DNA from: Brasenia schreberi
Taxonomy: Eukaryota > Streptophyta > Magnoliopsida > Nymphaeales > Cabombaceae
Direction of reading: 5' to 3'
Assembly: GCA_036023115.1 (NCBI GenBank)
Contig: JAYKKT010000089.1
Coordinates: 18,222,501 to 18,286,500, forward strand
Length of the DNA: 64,000 bases
The position numbers and the translations under genes are program-made. Numbering within the stretch: position 1 is the stretch's first letter; each line of letters opens with the position of its first letter. A model generated the notes under the pieces. The model saw nothing but the letters and a program-made list of their open reading frames with translations, ran no database searches and was not told the DNA's origin. Shown in pieces: positions 1 through 10,602 of the stretch.

Positions 1-3000
1 GTACACACGCAAGTCAAAGAGGGTTTAGAAGATCTGCTAAAAGCCGGATTTATAAAACCCATTGCGTATTCTGATTGGTTGTCAAATATCGTTGTGGTTC
101 GAAAAACCAATGGGAAAATTCGAATATGCATCGATTTCAAAAACCTGAATAAAGCCACTCCAAAGGATAATTATCCTTTACCAAACATAGATTTGATAGT
201 CGATAGTACTGCAAATCATGAAATGTTTTCATTCATGGATGGCTATTCAGGCTATAATCAAATCAAACTAAGCCCACGAGATCAGGGTAAGACCGCCTTC
301 ACAACCCCATGGGGCACGTACTGCTATACAGTCATGCCCTTTGGTTTGAAAAATGCCGGCGCAACATACCAACGAGCCATGAACACGATCTTCCATGATC
401 AAATTCATGAGCTTGTAGAAGTGTATGTAGATGAACTCTTGGCGAAATCCAAAACCTGATGCACCCATATCGAATGTTTACAAAAGATTTTCGAAAGGCT
501 TAGGCTTTACAAAGTAAAGCTAAACCCTCAAAAATGTGTGTTCGGGGTAGAATCAGGGAAGCTTCTAGGCTTTATGGTGAGCCAAAGGGGAATAGAAGTC
601 GACCCCTCTAAGTGTCGAGCCATTATAGACATGGCTCCACCCTCCAATCTCACCCAAGTCCGTAGCCTTCAGGGTCGATTACAATCTGTGCGCCGATTCA
701 TATCGAATCTGGCAACTAGATGCGAACCCTTCAACAAACTGTTGAGGAAGGGTACGAAATTCTTATGGGATGACGAATGCCAAAAGTCCTTCGAGAGACT
801 GAAGGCATACTTGGTTAATCCCCCCGTTTTGAATCCTCCAAAACAAGGAAAACCGCTTTTATTATACATCTCCGTGCATGTAAACGCTTTAGGAGCCCTG
901 TTGGCTCAATACGAGGATGACACCCATAAGGAGTATGCCATCTACTATATTTCGAAAACTCTCTTGGCTTATGAACGAAATTATCAAGCCATGGAGAAGA
1001 CGTGCTTGGCCCTAGTTTGGGCCTGCCAGAAATTCAGACACTATTTCCTAGATCATGAGATCTGGATAGTGTCCAAGCTTGATCCAATCAAGCACTTGTT
1101 CGAAAAACCCATTCTCACGGGTAGATTGGGCAAATGGCAACTCCTTCTAATGGAGTATGATTTGAAATACCATCACCAGATCTCCATTAAAGGGCAAGCC
1201 CTAGCAGATTACGTGGCTGAATTCCCCTTAGAGGACGCATATCCCACTCTTATCGAAATGCCTGATGAAGGGATATTGCAAAACCATTTTCAAAACCACA
1301 TTTTGGCAAATTCTTTCGAAAACCAAGTGTGGAAGATGCACTTCGACGGGGCACGAAACCAACGAGGGGCTGGTGCCGGGATCATCCTAATCTCCCCTGA
1401 AAAGGGCGAGATTCCCATAGCAGTCCGCTTAGACCTCGAATGTTCCAACAACGTAGCTGAGTATGAAGCACTCATACAAGGCTTAAGGATTTCGAAAACT
1501 CTAGGGGCATCATGCATCGAGGTCTTTGGAGATTCACTCCTTGTCATAAACCAGGTTTTAAAAATTTGGCAAGTACGTAATGAGAAACTACTTCCATATC
1601 ACGAGTTGGCCACTCGATTGGTCCAATCCTTCCAGTCGTGTAAGCTCACACACGTAGGAAGAGAGGACAATGGCATCGCCGATGCCCTCTCCTCCTTGGG
1701 TTCAGCCCTGAAGGTCGATCCCATTTCAGGGACCAGATCTTTGGAAATATGGCATGCGCCCCATCCATCCACACACGACTTGGATATTTGCCAAAACAAC
1801 CCAGAGTCTGTTGAAAAACCCTGGTTCTATGACATAAAACAATTTTTAGAAAATGGGGGATTCACCGAGGATGCCACATCCAAAGATAAGGCATTCATTC
1901 GTAAGATTTCGACCCGATACACCATTCTGGGTGGGGTCTTATACAAAAAGAGTTTTACCGGCATTCTGCTTAGGTGTATCGACCTAGAGGAGGCTAGGAT
2001 AGTGATGCACGAGTTCCACGACGGAGAATGTGGAGGTCATGTTAATGCCAACATGATGGCGATGAAAATACTTAGAGGGGGTTATTTTTGGTCCACCCTG
2101 AAAAAGGATTGTCACGATCATGTTAGGAATTGTCATCCATGTCAAGTGCATGGGCACGCCATTCATATCCCTTCATCTGCATTGCATTCCGTGGTCAGCC
2201 CCTGGCCATTTACCATGTGGGCGCTTGACATTGTAGGCCCCATATTTCCAAAGGCCTCGAATGGGCATCGTTTTATTTTAGCAGCCACGGAGTATTTCTC
2301 GAAGTGGGTGGAAGCCATTTCCCTAACGAATGTAATGGGGCAACATGTGGTGGCTTTCATCCGGAGGAATATCTTGGCTCGATTTGGGGTTCCACGAGAC
2401 CTTGTGTCTGATAATGGTACCCCATTCAAGAATGAGCGGATGGTTAAGTTGTGCAACATGTATGGCATAACTCACCACTTCTCCTCGCCCTACTACCCTC
2501 AAGGCAACGGCCAAGCCGAAGCTACAAACAAGACTCTCATTGGTATCATTGAGAAAACCTTAGAGAAGGGTAGGACGTGGCACGAGAAGCTGGATGAAGC
2601 CTTATGGGCTTATAGGACTTCCATCCGGACTCCCACGAATGCCACACCATTCGAGTTGGTCTATGGCACAAACGCCATTCTTCCCATTCATACCCAACTG
2701 CATTCATTCCATACATCCATTGCACTCGACCTCCCCCTAGAGACGCTTCAGCATGCTAGGATGGCCGAACTAGATTTGCTAGATGAGAGGCGACTCCTGA
2801 CCATGGATCATGCTCGTGCATACCGGCAAAGGATAGCCCGACATTATAGCAAACACATAAGACCTCGCCACTTTGAAGTGGGAGATCTGGTCTTGAAAAC
2901 CATCCACCATCGTGGCCCACACCCCCTAGGCAAGTGGCGCCCCAACTGGGATGGACCCTATGTTGTACGAGCAACCACTACGAACAAATCGTATTGGTTG

Positions 3001-3069
3001 ATCGATGTAGAAGGTAGGAATTTAGCAGATCCTATCAATATTCAATACTTAAAGAAGTATCATGTGTAG
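1..3069 (+). pseudogene. E1 pol (RT-RNase H-archaeal RNase H-integrase), broken
   Basis: Frame 1 is open from the first base and runs to TAG at 3067-3069, with one internal stop. Domains in order: RT (from before base 1 to about 470, including VMPFGLKNAGATYQ); Ty3-type RNase H (about 750-1220); a second, archaeal-type RNase H (about 1330-1720, with FDGA, AEYEAL, FGDSL and IADAL giving the D-E-D-D residues); integrase (about 1990-3060) with HHCC zinc finger (CHPCQ), the D, D and E core residues (LDIVGP, SDNGTPF, GQAEATNK) and a C-terminal WDGPYVV motif. No chromodomain follows. Two lesions: TGA at 457-459, where sister copies have CGA, and the RT catalytic motif YVDD changed to YVDE just before it. 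The RT would be inactive even if the stop were bypassed. Confidence 0.93.
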
Positions 3070-3937
3070 GATCTGGATTAAATTCCAGTTTTTGAAAATT
3101 TTAAAGGGATAGTTGCCCTGAGACATGTGAATAAGGTGCAGAAGCAACTCGTGTGACCCTAAGTGAGAGAATTCGCACTTGTGAAAGAGTGGAGTTTTCA
3201 AAATCGTGGTTGCATTTCAAAATTCTTCATCTTACAAAGAAAGGCCTAGTTCAACATAGCAAGATACTTGCAAGTAGTACGTGCTATTTCTAAATAGGCT
3301 GATCTGGAATGGATCGAGTGTAGGCTTGGGATAAGTCCTCCCCTCTTCTCTTCTCCTTCCAAAAGGAAAACAAAGGCCCAAATCAAAAGGGAATTTCCCA
3401 TTTAAAGTCTCTTTCCAAAAGAAAGAAACCAGACTTCAAAAGGAAAAATCGATTCTCTTATGAAAAAGAGGGATTAAAGAAAAAATACTCCCAAAGGGAG
3501 ACCCTCTATGAAAAAAAGGAAAAAGAGGCCAAAAAGCTCAAAAAGAGCAGTTTTCCGCCTTCTATGCCTTAAACCACGGGACACTTCAGAAGGGACCGTG
3601 GTATCTCTTTCCCATCCCTGGCTTATCCCAAGCTAAAGCATGGTTCATTTCGAGGAATCCTAAAGTAAAAATAGGATTTACTTACTTGAATTTCATCTTG
3701 TTTGAGAATTCGACGTTTCGAGTAAGGCGTAGAGATTTGAAATGAAGCTGGTTTTCTTATAAAACCTCCGCTAGATAAGCGAGTGTTAAGACTCAAACAA
3801 GGGCAAGCACGAAGAGCTCGAGATCCTTAGGATCGAGGCTCAAGACAGTTGTCCCATTTGTAAATAGCTTTTGTAAATAAGTTTTAAAAACCGAACATCG
3901 AACAGCATAGGATTTTTGCTCACTTGGAGCAGTAGGC
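3070..3937 (+). other. E1 3' untranslated region
   Basis: Non-coding sequence between the integrase stop and the LTR, closely matching the same region of E2, E5 and (reversed) E3. It holds A-rich and pyrimidine-rich tracts and the arms GCTTGGGATAAG (near 3326) and CTTATCCCAAGC (near 3622), which can pair and enclose a smaller ACCACGG/CCGTGGT hairpin. The match to E2 stops abruptly at about 3937. The last 300 or so bases of the UTR, including the purine tract, are lost. Confidence 0.8.
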
Positions 3938-4208
3938 CTTGAAATTCACGTGGGATATTGGGTATGAGAAGGTGATGTGGGCCATGGATATGGATATTGG
4001 ATTGGATCTCTGGATCCAAATCCAAATCCAAGTCCACATATGGGATTGGATTGGAGTTTGGATATATATGGTCCAGATCCAATCCAAACTGAACTCTGAC
4101 TCCTTCGAGCTGGGTTCGAAACGGACGATTCGTGCGGGGCCTGACAGCATCAGTACTCCAGAGATCCAATCCAATATCCATATCCATGGCCCACATCACC
4201 TTCTCATA
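3938..4208. repeat. Foldback at the damaged start of the E1 3' LTR
   Basis: Bases 3963-4012 and 4159-4208 are perfect 50-base reverse complements. The segment reads: a short forward LTR piece (about 3938-3962), an inverted LTR piece (about 3963-4155, matching the reverse complement of E2 LTR near 22130-22323), then forward LTR from about 4156. This replaced the first 550 or so bases of the LTR and the end of the UTR. Template switching during reverse transcription or repair between short inverted repeats would produce it; that mechanism is inference. Confidence 0.88.
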
Positions 4209-4837
4209 AATGGAGGTGGGGCCCACTTGAAATTCACGTGGGATATTGGGCATGAGAGAGAGTGGGGTTGAAAAATATCAAGAGTGTTGTATTAAGCTTG
4301 ACTTGTGTGTCAAGTTTGGGTTTAATCATGTGGGTTAGCCTAATTGAGTGGGTTTAAGCTTGTAATTAGCTAAAACCTAACCTAGGGCTGCACCAACATG
4401 GGGTGATCAAGGTCTATGGGCCATGCTAAGGGAGCTCCTTCACCTAAACCTAGCCCAAAATGCCTAAACCTAGCCTAAACCCCTAATGCACCCCTAATCT
4501 GAACCTAATCACCTAACCCACTTCCCTAATCCCGTCCTAATCCCAACCTAATCACCTAACCCACTTCCCTAATCCTTCCCTAAACCTAGATTAGTTTCCC
4601 TAATCCTAGCCTAAACCTAGCCTAATCACCTAACCTAGCTCACTAAACCTCACCCTAAAACCCAACCACCTAACCTAGCCCTAAACCCCTAAACCACCCT
4701 TAGCCCACGATTTACCCAAACCCCTAGTTTTAAAATATCTGGCCCAACCCCTTCCAGCCCACCTTATCTACATACCACCCTACCTAAACCACCTAACCAC
4801 TACCCACAGCCCAGCCCTAACCGACCTACCCATCCCC

Positions 4838-4845
4838 TATTTAAA
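4838..4845 (+). promoter_or_regulatory. TATA box of E1 LTR
   Basis: TATTTAAA lies in a CCCC...CCCC context at the same place in the LTR as in both E2 LTRs. A TATA-type element recurs here in the other families too. Transcription would be expected to start about 30 bases downstream, near the GCGGGTTTTC stretch; the start itself is inferred. Confidence 0.65.
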
Positions 4846-5623
4846 CCCCCCTCCTTGTGGGCGGGTTTTCCAAGTGGGAACCACCATTCCACCCAGCCGG
4901 GCCCTCTCCTTCTCCCATCTCTCACCCAGCCGGGACCACTCCCCACCTCCGCCTGCTCCATCTGCTCCACCAGCCCCCACCTGCTCCGCCACCTTCCCTC
5001 TTCCATCCATCACCACCATCCCTCAGCCGGACACCATCACCTCCACCCAACCGAACCAGCCGACAGCCACCTTCCCGCCACCTTCCCACTTCATCCGCCA
5101 CCTCTCCCCATTCGGTAAGTACCCTGCACCTTACCTAGCCCCCTTCTCTACCACCTCTCCACTCTTAGCCACCCATCCTACCTTCATCTCAGCCCCTTTT
5201 GCCACCACCATTTTAACCTAGCCGAACCTAGTATAACCCAAGCTGCCGGCCACCACCTAGCCATCATCTCCCCTTCGACCCTCCCCTAGGTGTCCTATTC
5301 GGCCTTCCCACCAGCTCACCCTTTTAGGTCCAGCTTCCCTAAACTCTCAACTCCCCTAGTGACCCTAAGAGTCCACTCATTCAGCCACTTTAAACCCCTA
5401 CTTGGAGACGCCAGCTACTTGCCACCGGCCACCTCCGAGGCGCCTATCCCGCGCCCCACTTGCAGCCGGCCAGCACCCTTGACCAGCTTACCTTCGCGGA
5501 GCTCCCGTTTGCAGCCCAAGGCCAAGTCCACGCTCAAGCAAGACCTCTACGGACCAGCTACTCGTAAGTGTCTAAACTCGGTCTTTAGTTGTATACTTGC
5601 TTGAGATTCAATTTGATACGGGG

Positions 5624-5667
5624 TTGTAATAACGGAGCATAGTCTCCCCCCGCTTGTAATAACGTGG
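5624..5667 (+). promoter_or_regulatory. Conserved 44-base LTR box with TTGTAATAACG direct repeats
   Basis: Two copies of TTGTAATAACG flank a core GAGCATAGTCTCCCCCCGC. The block recurs in every LTR of the window in either orientation, including old copies near 39150 and 37690, always about 60 bases past the GTAAGTG site. TTGTA and AATAA-like sequences resemble plant polyadenylation signals, so this may be where the transcript ends. That role is inference. Confidence 0.6.
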
Positions 5668-5800
5668 TTTGGCACAACCACACACATGCACTCTCTTAGT
5701 CGTGCACGATTTTTAGCACACATGGGCCTAATCAGCCCCTAATATATAAGTGTACATATATACTTTCATTTTCGAAGGGTTTTGTTTAAGTTGGGTGCGT

Positions 5801-6180
5801 TGTCTTTCAATTCAAACACTCACACACATTGAGCTTTCGCTCTTATTTGAAAGACCCAAGTAAGGGCCGACCTATACTATTTGGGTTTCATTTCATGTCG
5901 TGTGAGTAAGTCTTTCAATTCAAGCACTCTCACACACATTGAGCTTTCGCTCTTATTTGAAAGACCCAAGTAAGGGCCCACCTATACTATTTGGGTTTCA
6001 TTTCATGTCGTGTGAGTAAGTCTTTCAATTCAAGCACTCTCACACACATTGAGCTTTCGCACTTATTTGAAAGACCCAAGTAAGGGCCGACCTATACTAT
6101 TTGGGTTTCATTTCATGTCGTGTGAGTAAGTCTTTCAATTCAAGCACGCACCCACATTGAGCCTTCGCTCTTATTTGCAA
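5801..6180 (+). repeat. Tandem 110-base repeats in E1 LTR
   Basis: Units start with TCTTTCAATTCAA; the starts at 5911, 6021 and 6131 are 110 bases apart and the last unit is partial. Each unit carries the short hairpin GAGC-TTTC-GCTC followed by a second inverted repeat (GACCCAAGTAAGGGCC). The same unit, with different copy number and order, occurs in all LTRs of the window. Confidence 0.9.
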
Positions 6181-6230
6181 GACCCGAGTAAGGGCTCATA
6201 TACATAAGATATATACATATCTCCCTTCGG

Positions 6231-6286
6231 TTATTTCCCTTCGGTTATTTCCCTTCGGTTATTTCCCTTCTGTTATTTCCCTTCAG
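6231..6286 (+). repeat. 14-base tandem repeat (TTATTTCCCTTCGG), four copies
   Basis: Four near-perfect copies. The E2 5' LTR has one and its 3' LTR has two, and E6 has a related array near 60929-60980. Copy number therefore changes even between the two LTRs of one insertion. Confidence 0.9.
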
Positions 6287-6583
6287 TATTGTCTTTACAT
6301 TTCGGGTTTTCCCTTTGGAGTAGCGTGAGTTTGCATTGCATCTACGCCATACCACGAGGTAGGACGCATATTGCATCGAAACAAGCCCCGCTCGAATTCG
6401 CCCATGTAGTGGAGTGTTCATAACACACAAACTAGGCGACCCAAAAAGGGATAAAAGAAAAGACTTAGGCACGTGCAAATCCACGTGATCTAAAATATGC
6501 AATCGCATCTTAAAGACCCGAAATAGACACCTCGAACCGCTTCGTAGACTTTCTCTCCAAAACTCGATTTTTGCAAAAGCGTA

Positions 6584-6702
6584 CAGACTGACCCTTGTGC
6601 ATCGGTGAAAGAAGGTCTGCGACGACAAGAGCTTACTTGCTCACAGTCGCCACGTTTAGAAGTCAGTGATAAAAATATCTTCGCTAGCTTAAGTAAGCTA
6701 GC
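6584..6702 (+). other. Three-hairpin U5 domain, E1 copy
   Basis: Hairpin 1: CAGAC/GTCTG enclosing CTTG(T)GC-ATCG-GTGNAAG, with one mismatch in this copy. Hairpin 2: GCGAC/GTCGC enclosing GAGC/GCTC. Hairpin 3: the near-palindrome GCTAGCTTA-AG-TAAGCTAGC at 6683-6702. It lies about 100 bases before the LTR end. All LTR copies keep these stems and several show paired changes in both arms. Confidence 0.7.
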
Positions 6703-6800
6703 TGGCACGCCCTATTTGTATACATAGGCCTTAGACACATGAGAAGATCCACTCCAAGCCCCGAAAGAGTAGAAGAGGCGGGGATTTTCGCGCGTCTACA

Positions 6801-7667
6801 TGAACCATTTATCCTTAGTATGGACCCCATGTGTTGCCCATTGCATAGACTTAACGCTTAAGGATTTAAGTGCAATAGATGAAATTAAGGAGACAATTAA
6901 TGAATACAGAAATATCACCAATTATAATCACTCATTTGTATTGGATTTGACCAGAATCACTACTAGTAGAAATGAGTTGATTAGACTTTCATTGACAAGA
7001 TTTGCTATAAATGTTATTAATGTTCAAAGTCTTGTCATACAAAAGAATGCATTGAAAAATATGTTTGCGTTTGATGAATGGGGATGCATAAGTTGGTCGA
7101 GAAAGAGAAAGGGAATTACTTTAGTAAACTTTATTTTTAATGCTAACTTTTGGGAGAAGTATAACATATTTTTTAGGATGATTGCGCTTTTAGTCGTGAC
7201 AAAGAGAATGATAGATGGTGAAGATAGTCCTACTATGCTTTTTATATATGATAATACGGATAAGCCAAATTGGAAATACAAGCAAACCTTGACTGCAAGC
7301 AGTTACTTCTAAAGAAGGTTTGGATAATTGATGCACATTGGAACCGACAAATGCATCATGGTTTGCATGCTGCTCCATATTTTCCTAATCTCATTGTTAG
7401 ATTTTCTCTTACCTTTGTAGAGGATAAAGAAGGTAAAAAAGGGATAATGAATGCAATTGACATTATATAAAATTAAGTTACTTAGTGCAACATCCATTTA
7501 TAGTTATGGAGACTTTGGAAGGTCAATTACAATACAACTATGCTCTCTACAACTTTGCTCTCAGATGTGACCAGGTATGATTTGATTTTTGATAAATTAT
7601 TATTATTTCTTCATTCTTATGACTTGTCTTGCTTCTTAAGACTTAATAATTTTATTTATTATGTTAT
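6801..7667 (+). pseudogene. hAT-type transposase pseudogene, left part
   Basis: The translation from 6801 contains WTPCVAHCIDLTLKDL followed by NHSFVLDLTR and LTRFAINVINVQSL, which match the DUF659 region of plant hAT-like transposases (typically WTPCAAHCIDLML and TRFATNFLSLQSL). From 7331 a shifted frame gives IDAHWNRQMHHGLHAA, the next conserved block (usually IDKRWDNQMHHPLHAA). A frameshift therefore lies between about 7290 and 7330, after a stop at 7310-7312. The gene is cut on the left by E1 and on the right by E3; its C-terminal part continues at 35948. The ancestral role would be cut-and-paste transposition of a DNA transposon, or a domesticated derivative. No terminal inverted repeats can be assigned. 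Confidence 0.8.
7663..7667. repeat. Target-site duplication of E3, left copy (GTTAT)
   Basis: GTTAT directly precedes the LTR terminus TGTAGA and is identical to 35948-35952 at the far end. A perfect 5-base duplication shows that E3 arrived by ordinary integration and both outer ends are intact. Confidence 0.95.
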
Positions 7668-7759
7668 TGTAGATATTGAAAAATCCTTGCCTCTGCTTCT
7701 TAGGCTTGAACCGAATCTTTTCGTGCGTCTAAGTCGTATTTTAGCAAAAGGGTGTGCCA

Positions 7760-7879
7760 ACTGGCTTGCTCAAGCTAGCGAAGAAATGTTTTAAAATCTA
7801 ACTTCTATCGGGGCGACTGTGAGCAAGCAAGCTCTTTTCGTCGCAGACCTTCTTGCACCGATGCGCAAGGGTCAGTCTG
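7760..7879 (-). other. Three-hairpin U5 domain, E3 left LTR
   Basis: Reverse-strand copy. Hairpin 3 reads GCTAGCTTG-AG-CAAGC(C)AG(T) here: the inner A-T pair of E1/E2 is replaced by G-C, a change in both arms. Hairpin 1 keeps CAGAC/GTCTG. Confidence 0.65.
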
Positions 7880-9654
7880 TATGCTTAGAAAATCGAGTTT
7901 TAAACATGATAACCTAGGGAAAAGGTTTGAGGTGTTCGATTGGGCTGATTTGTATGGTTTCAAGTTTTATTTTCACGTGGATTTGCACGTGCCTATGCCT
8001 TTCTTTTTATCTCTTTCGGGCCAACTAGGTGTGTGTGTGCACAAGTGACCTAAGTTGGGCGATTTTGAGCGGGAGTGTGGGGTTTGCTTTGATGCAATAT
8101 GCGTCCTAACTCGTGGTATGACGTATATGCAATGCAAACTCACGCAACTCCAAAGGGAAAACCCGAATTGAAAGACAATGCGGAAGGGAAATGACTTAAT
8201 GTAAATTTGCAAAAGGGAAATTGCAAAAGGGAAATATGGCTATATCTTAAGAGCGGAAAGGCTCAATTGTGCAAGTGTGTGTCGTGTATATATGTAAAGA
8301 CTATGCACACTGCTGAACCTTAAAACCCAAATCTTAAAGACATAGCCGAAGGGAAATACTTATAATATATATGGGCCCGAAGGTCGCCAACGTGTGCATG
8401 GGTGTTGTGTGTATATTGAAAGACAACTCACACAACTTGTAAATGAAACCCAAATATAATTGCAATATGGCTTGACTAAGGTCTTGGGAGTAAGAGCGAA
8501 AGCTCAATGTGTGTGAGTGTAGAATCGAAATACTACGCACACAACTTAAATGAAACCCAAATATAATTGCAATAGGCCTTGACTAAGGTCTTGGGAGTAA
8601 GAGCGAAAGCTCAATGTGTGTGAGTGTAGAATTGACATACTACGCACACAACTTGAAGTAAAACACCCAAAACGAAATTGCAATAGGCCCTTACTAGGGT
8701 CTTGGAAATAAGAGCGAAAGCTCAATGTGTGTGAGTGTGAAAATTGAAAGACAACACACACAACTTAAATAAAACCCACGCAACTTAAATCATATAAGTA
8801 TAGCTATATCTTAAGGGCTGATTAGGCCCGTGTGTGTAATATAATCGTGTGCAGCTAAGAGCGGAATAGGCTCAAGTGCACATGTGTGTGGGTGTGCTAA
8901 ACCACATTATTACAAGCGGAGGGAGACAACGCTCCATTATTACAACCCTGTATCAAATTTAATTAAGCATAAGCAAGTCTATAACAAGGACCGAGTTAGG
9001 CACTTACGTATAGTTGGTCCGGGTGTGACTTGCTTACACTTGGGCTAGTGAGTCGCCTTGGGCTGCAAGAGGGAGCTCCTTGAATGGGCGCGGCAAGGGA
9101 AGGTGCTGGCCGAAGGATGAAGGTGCAGGTCCTGGCCGAGTGGATGCAATGCTGTCTTGGCTGGGCTTGGGGTGCTTAGGGAAGGTAAGGGTGTTAGTTA
9201 GGGTGTGTCACTAAGGCTTGGGATAGGTCTTAGGGAGAGGTAAGGTTGAGGGTGTAAGATGCGGCTGGCTAATGGAAGGTGGCAGGTGGTGCAGCCGGGT
9301 AGGTGGGATGTTAGCTAGGCTAAGGGAAGGGCGGGTGTGTGGCTAAGAATGGAGGGGAGTGGAGAAGAGATGGTGTTGAGATGGGGTACTAGCCGGGATG
9401 GAGGGCTGGCCGAAGGGTGGAGGTGGCGGGTGATGAAGTGATGCTGGCCGAATGGGAGGGTTGATGGCGTGGAATGGTGTTGGCCGGATGCAGCAGGTGG
9501 CATAGAGTGGTGCTGGCCGAAGGGTGGAGGTGGCGTGGAGTGGTGCTGCTGGAGGTTGATGGGAGTGAAGTGGGTGAGAGAGAGAGGGCAGGTGAGAGAG
9601 GAGAGAAAGGGCTGAGTTGCCCAAAAATCTCACGCAAAACTTGCCCAAAAAGGG

Positions 9655-9664
9655 GTTTTTTTAT
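9655..9664 (-). promoter_or_regulatory. TATA box of E3 left LTR
   Basis: Reading the reverse strand, TATAAAAAAA follows GCC and precedes CCCC, in the position of the TATTTAAA box in E1/E2. In the right LTR of E3 (near 34690-34706) the T-tract has become a G-run, leaving a weaker TATAAC. Confidence 0.55.
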
Positions 9665-10597
9665 AGGCTTAGTGGGGTCGGTTTGGGCTGGTATTGGGGG
9701 TCAATTGGGTTGGTTTGGTGGTGGTCGTTTGGGGATATGGTGGGCTAGGCATTTAGGTGGGCCAGATATTTGTCTTGGGTGGTTTGGGGATATGGTGTGC
9801 TAGGCATTTAGGTGGGCTGGTTTAGTGGTTTAGGGCTTAGCTAGGTGGGTTGGGCTTAGGGTGAGGTTTAGTGAAGTGGGCTAGGTGTTTAGGCTAGGAT
9901 TAAGGAAGTGGATTAGGTGATTAGGCTAGGATTAGGGAAGGATTAAGGAAGTGAGTTAGGTGATTAGGCTAGGATTAGGTCGGGTTTAAGGGGAAATGAC
10001 TAGGCAAGGTGATTAGGCTTAGGGTTAGGTTAGAAGCATCCCTTTGCATTACCCATGGACCTAGTTGCATCAAGTTAGTGTAGCCCTAGGTTAGGTGTAG
10101 GTGCATACAAGCTTAAACCCACACTCATTAGGCTAACCCACATGATTAACCCAAAACTTGACACAAAAGTCAAGCTTATCACATTTTCACTCATATTTCA
10201 CCCCCCATTCTCTCTCATACCCAAGCTTTTCACATGAATTTCTTGTGGGCCCCACCTCCATTTATGAGAAGGTGATGTGGGCATGGATGTGGATATTGGA
10301 TTGGATCTTTGGATCCAAATCCAAATCCAAATCCATATGCATGTTTGGATTTGGGTCTAGATGTATATGGTCCAGATCTGATCCAAATCTGAATTTCTGA
10401 CTCCTTCATGGTGTGTTCGAAATGAACGGTTTGTGTGGGGCCTGACTGCATCAGTACTCCGTCTTGCGTTGGGTCTTCGCCAACATTGTCATCTGCTCTT
10501 CTTTTCACCTTCTGGAGATCATTTAAATAGACTTGTTGATAACAGGGGCTTGGATGTCTGAGATTCTGGGGATGAATCTGATACGAGAGTTGATGTG

Positions 10598-10602
10598 CCG
10601 GG
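10598..10602. repeat. Target-site duplication of E2, left copy (CCGGG)
   Basis: CCGGG precedes the LTR start TGTAAAC and is repeated at 24867-24871. The uninterrupted sequence at 35685-35700 (GTGCCGGGTTCGACATG) in the other E3 LTR shows the empty site. Confidence 0.97.

Larger units (their letters stand above)
1..6800 (+). mobile_element. E1: Ty3/gypsy Tat-lineage LTR retrotransposon, left-truncated by the window
   Basis: Only the 3' part is present: pol from within RT, the 3' UTR and a rearranged 3' LTR. Its pol is nearly identical to that of E2, so both belong to one subfamily. The LTR ends GTCTACA at 6800 and the next base begins transposase-like sequence, so E1 was inserted into the hAT gene. 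The 5-base target duplication partner (TGAAC would be the right-hand copy) lies outside the window and cannot be checked. The 5' end of the 3' LTR and the purine tract are missing, replaced by an inverted segment near 3938-4208. Confidence 0.93.
4156..6800 (+). repeat. E1 3' LTR (5' part missing)
   Basis: Matches the E2 LTRs from the palindromic GGATTTGG block onward: a CCTAA-rich stretch (about 4370-4800), a TATA box, a Pro/Ser-coding CT-rich leader, two splice-donor-like sites (GTAAGTA with GT at 5115, GTAAGTG with GT at 5564), a conserved 44-base box, 110-base tandem repeats, a 14-base tandem repeat, a three-hairpin domain, and the terminal GTCTACA. Everything upstream of about 4156 is rearranged. 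Confidence 0.9.
7668..10602 (-). repeat. E3 3' LTR, outer portion (left of E2)
   Basis: Starts TGTAGATATTG, the reverse complement of an LTR end, and matches the right LTR 32685-35690. It includes the three-hairpin domain (7760-7879), a run of TAAGAGC...GCTCAA hairpins (8250-8900), the 44-base box (near 8906-8955), a TATA-like site and a TTAGG-rich U3. It is interrupted after GTGCCGGG; the missing 260 bases resume at 24872. Confidence 0.93.

Noticed and set aside
268..468. Opposite-strand frames over pol (also 2163-2468, 19625-19951 and others)
   Set aside because: They mirror the integrase and RT coding strands and share no independent motif; they are shadows of the sense frames.
4855..5221. 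Pro/Ser-rich open frames in LTR leaders (also 11836-12195, 22960-23310, 9315-9648 reverse, 59247-59570)
   Set aside because: The frames overlap, differ between copies by frameshifts and follow from CCN-rich composition. I see no codon-level conservation, so I do not call a protein.
5801..6180. CRISPR-like regular repeats
   Set aside because: The repeats are head-to-tail with no unique spacers and lie in a plant LTR; they are ordinary tandem duplications.
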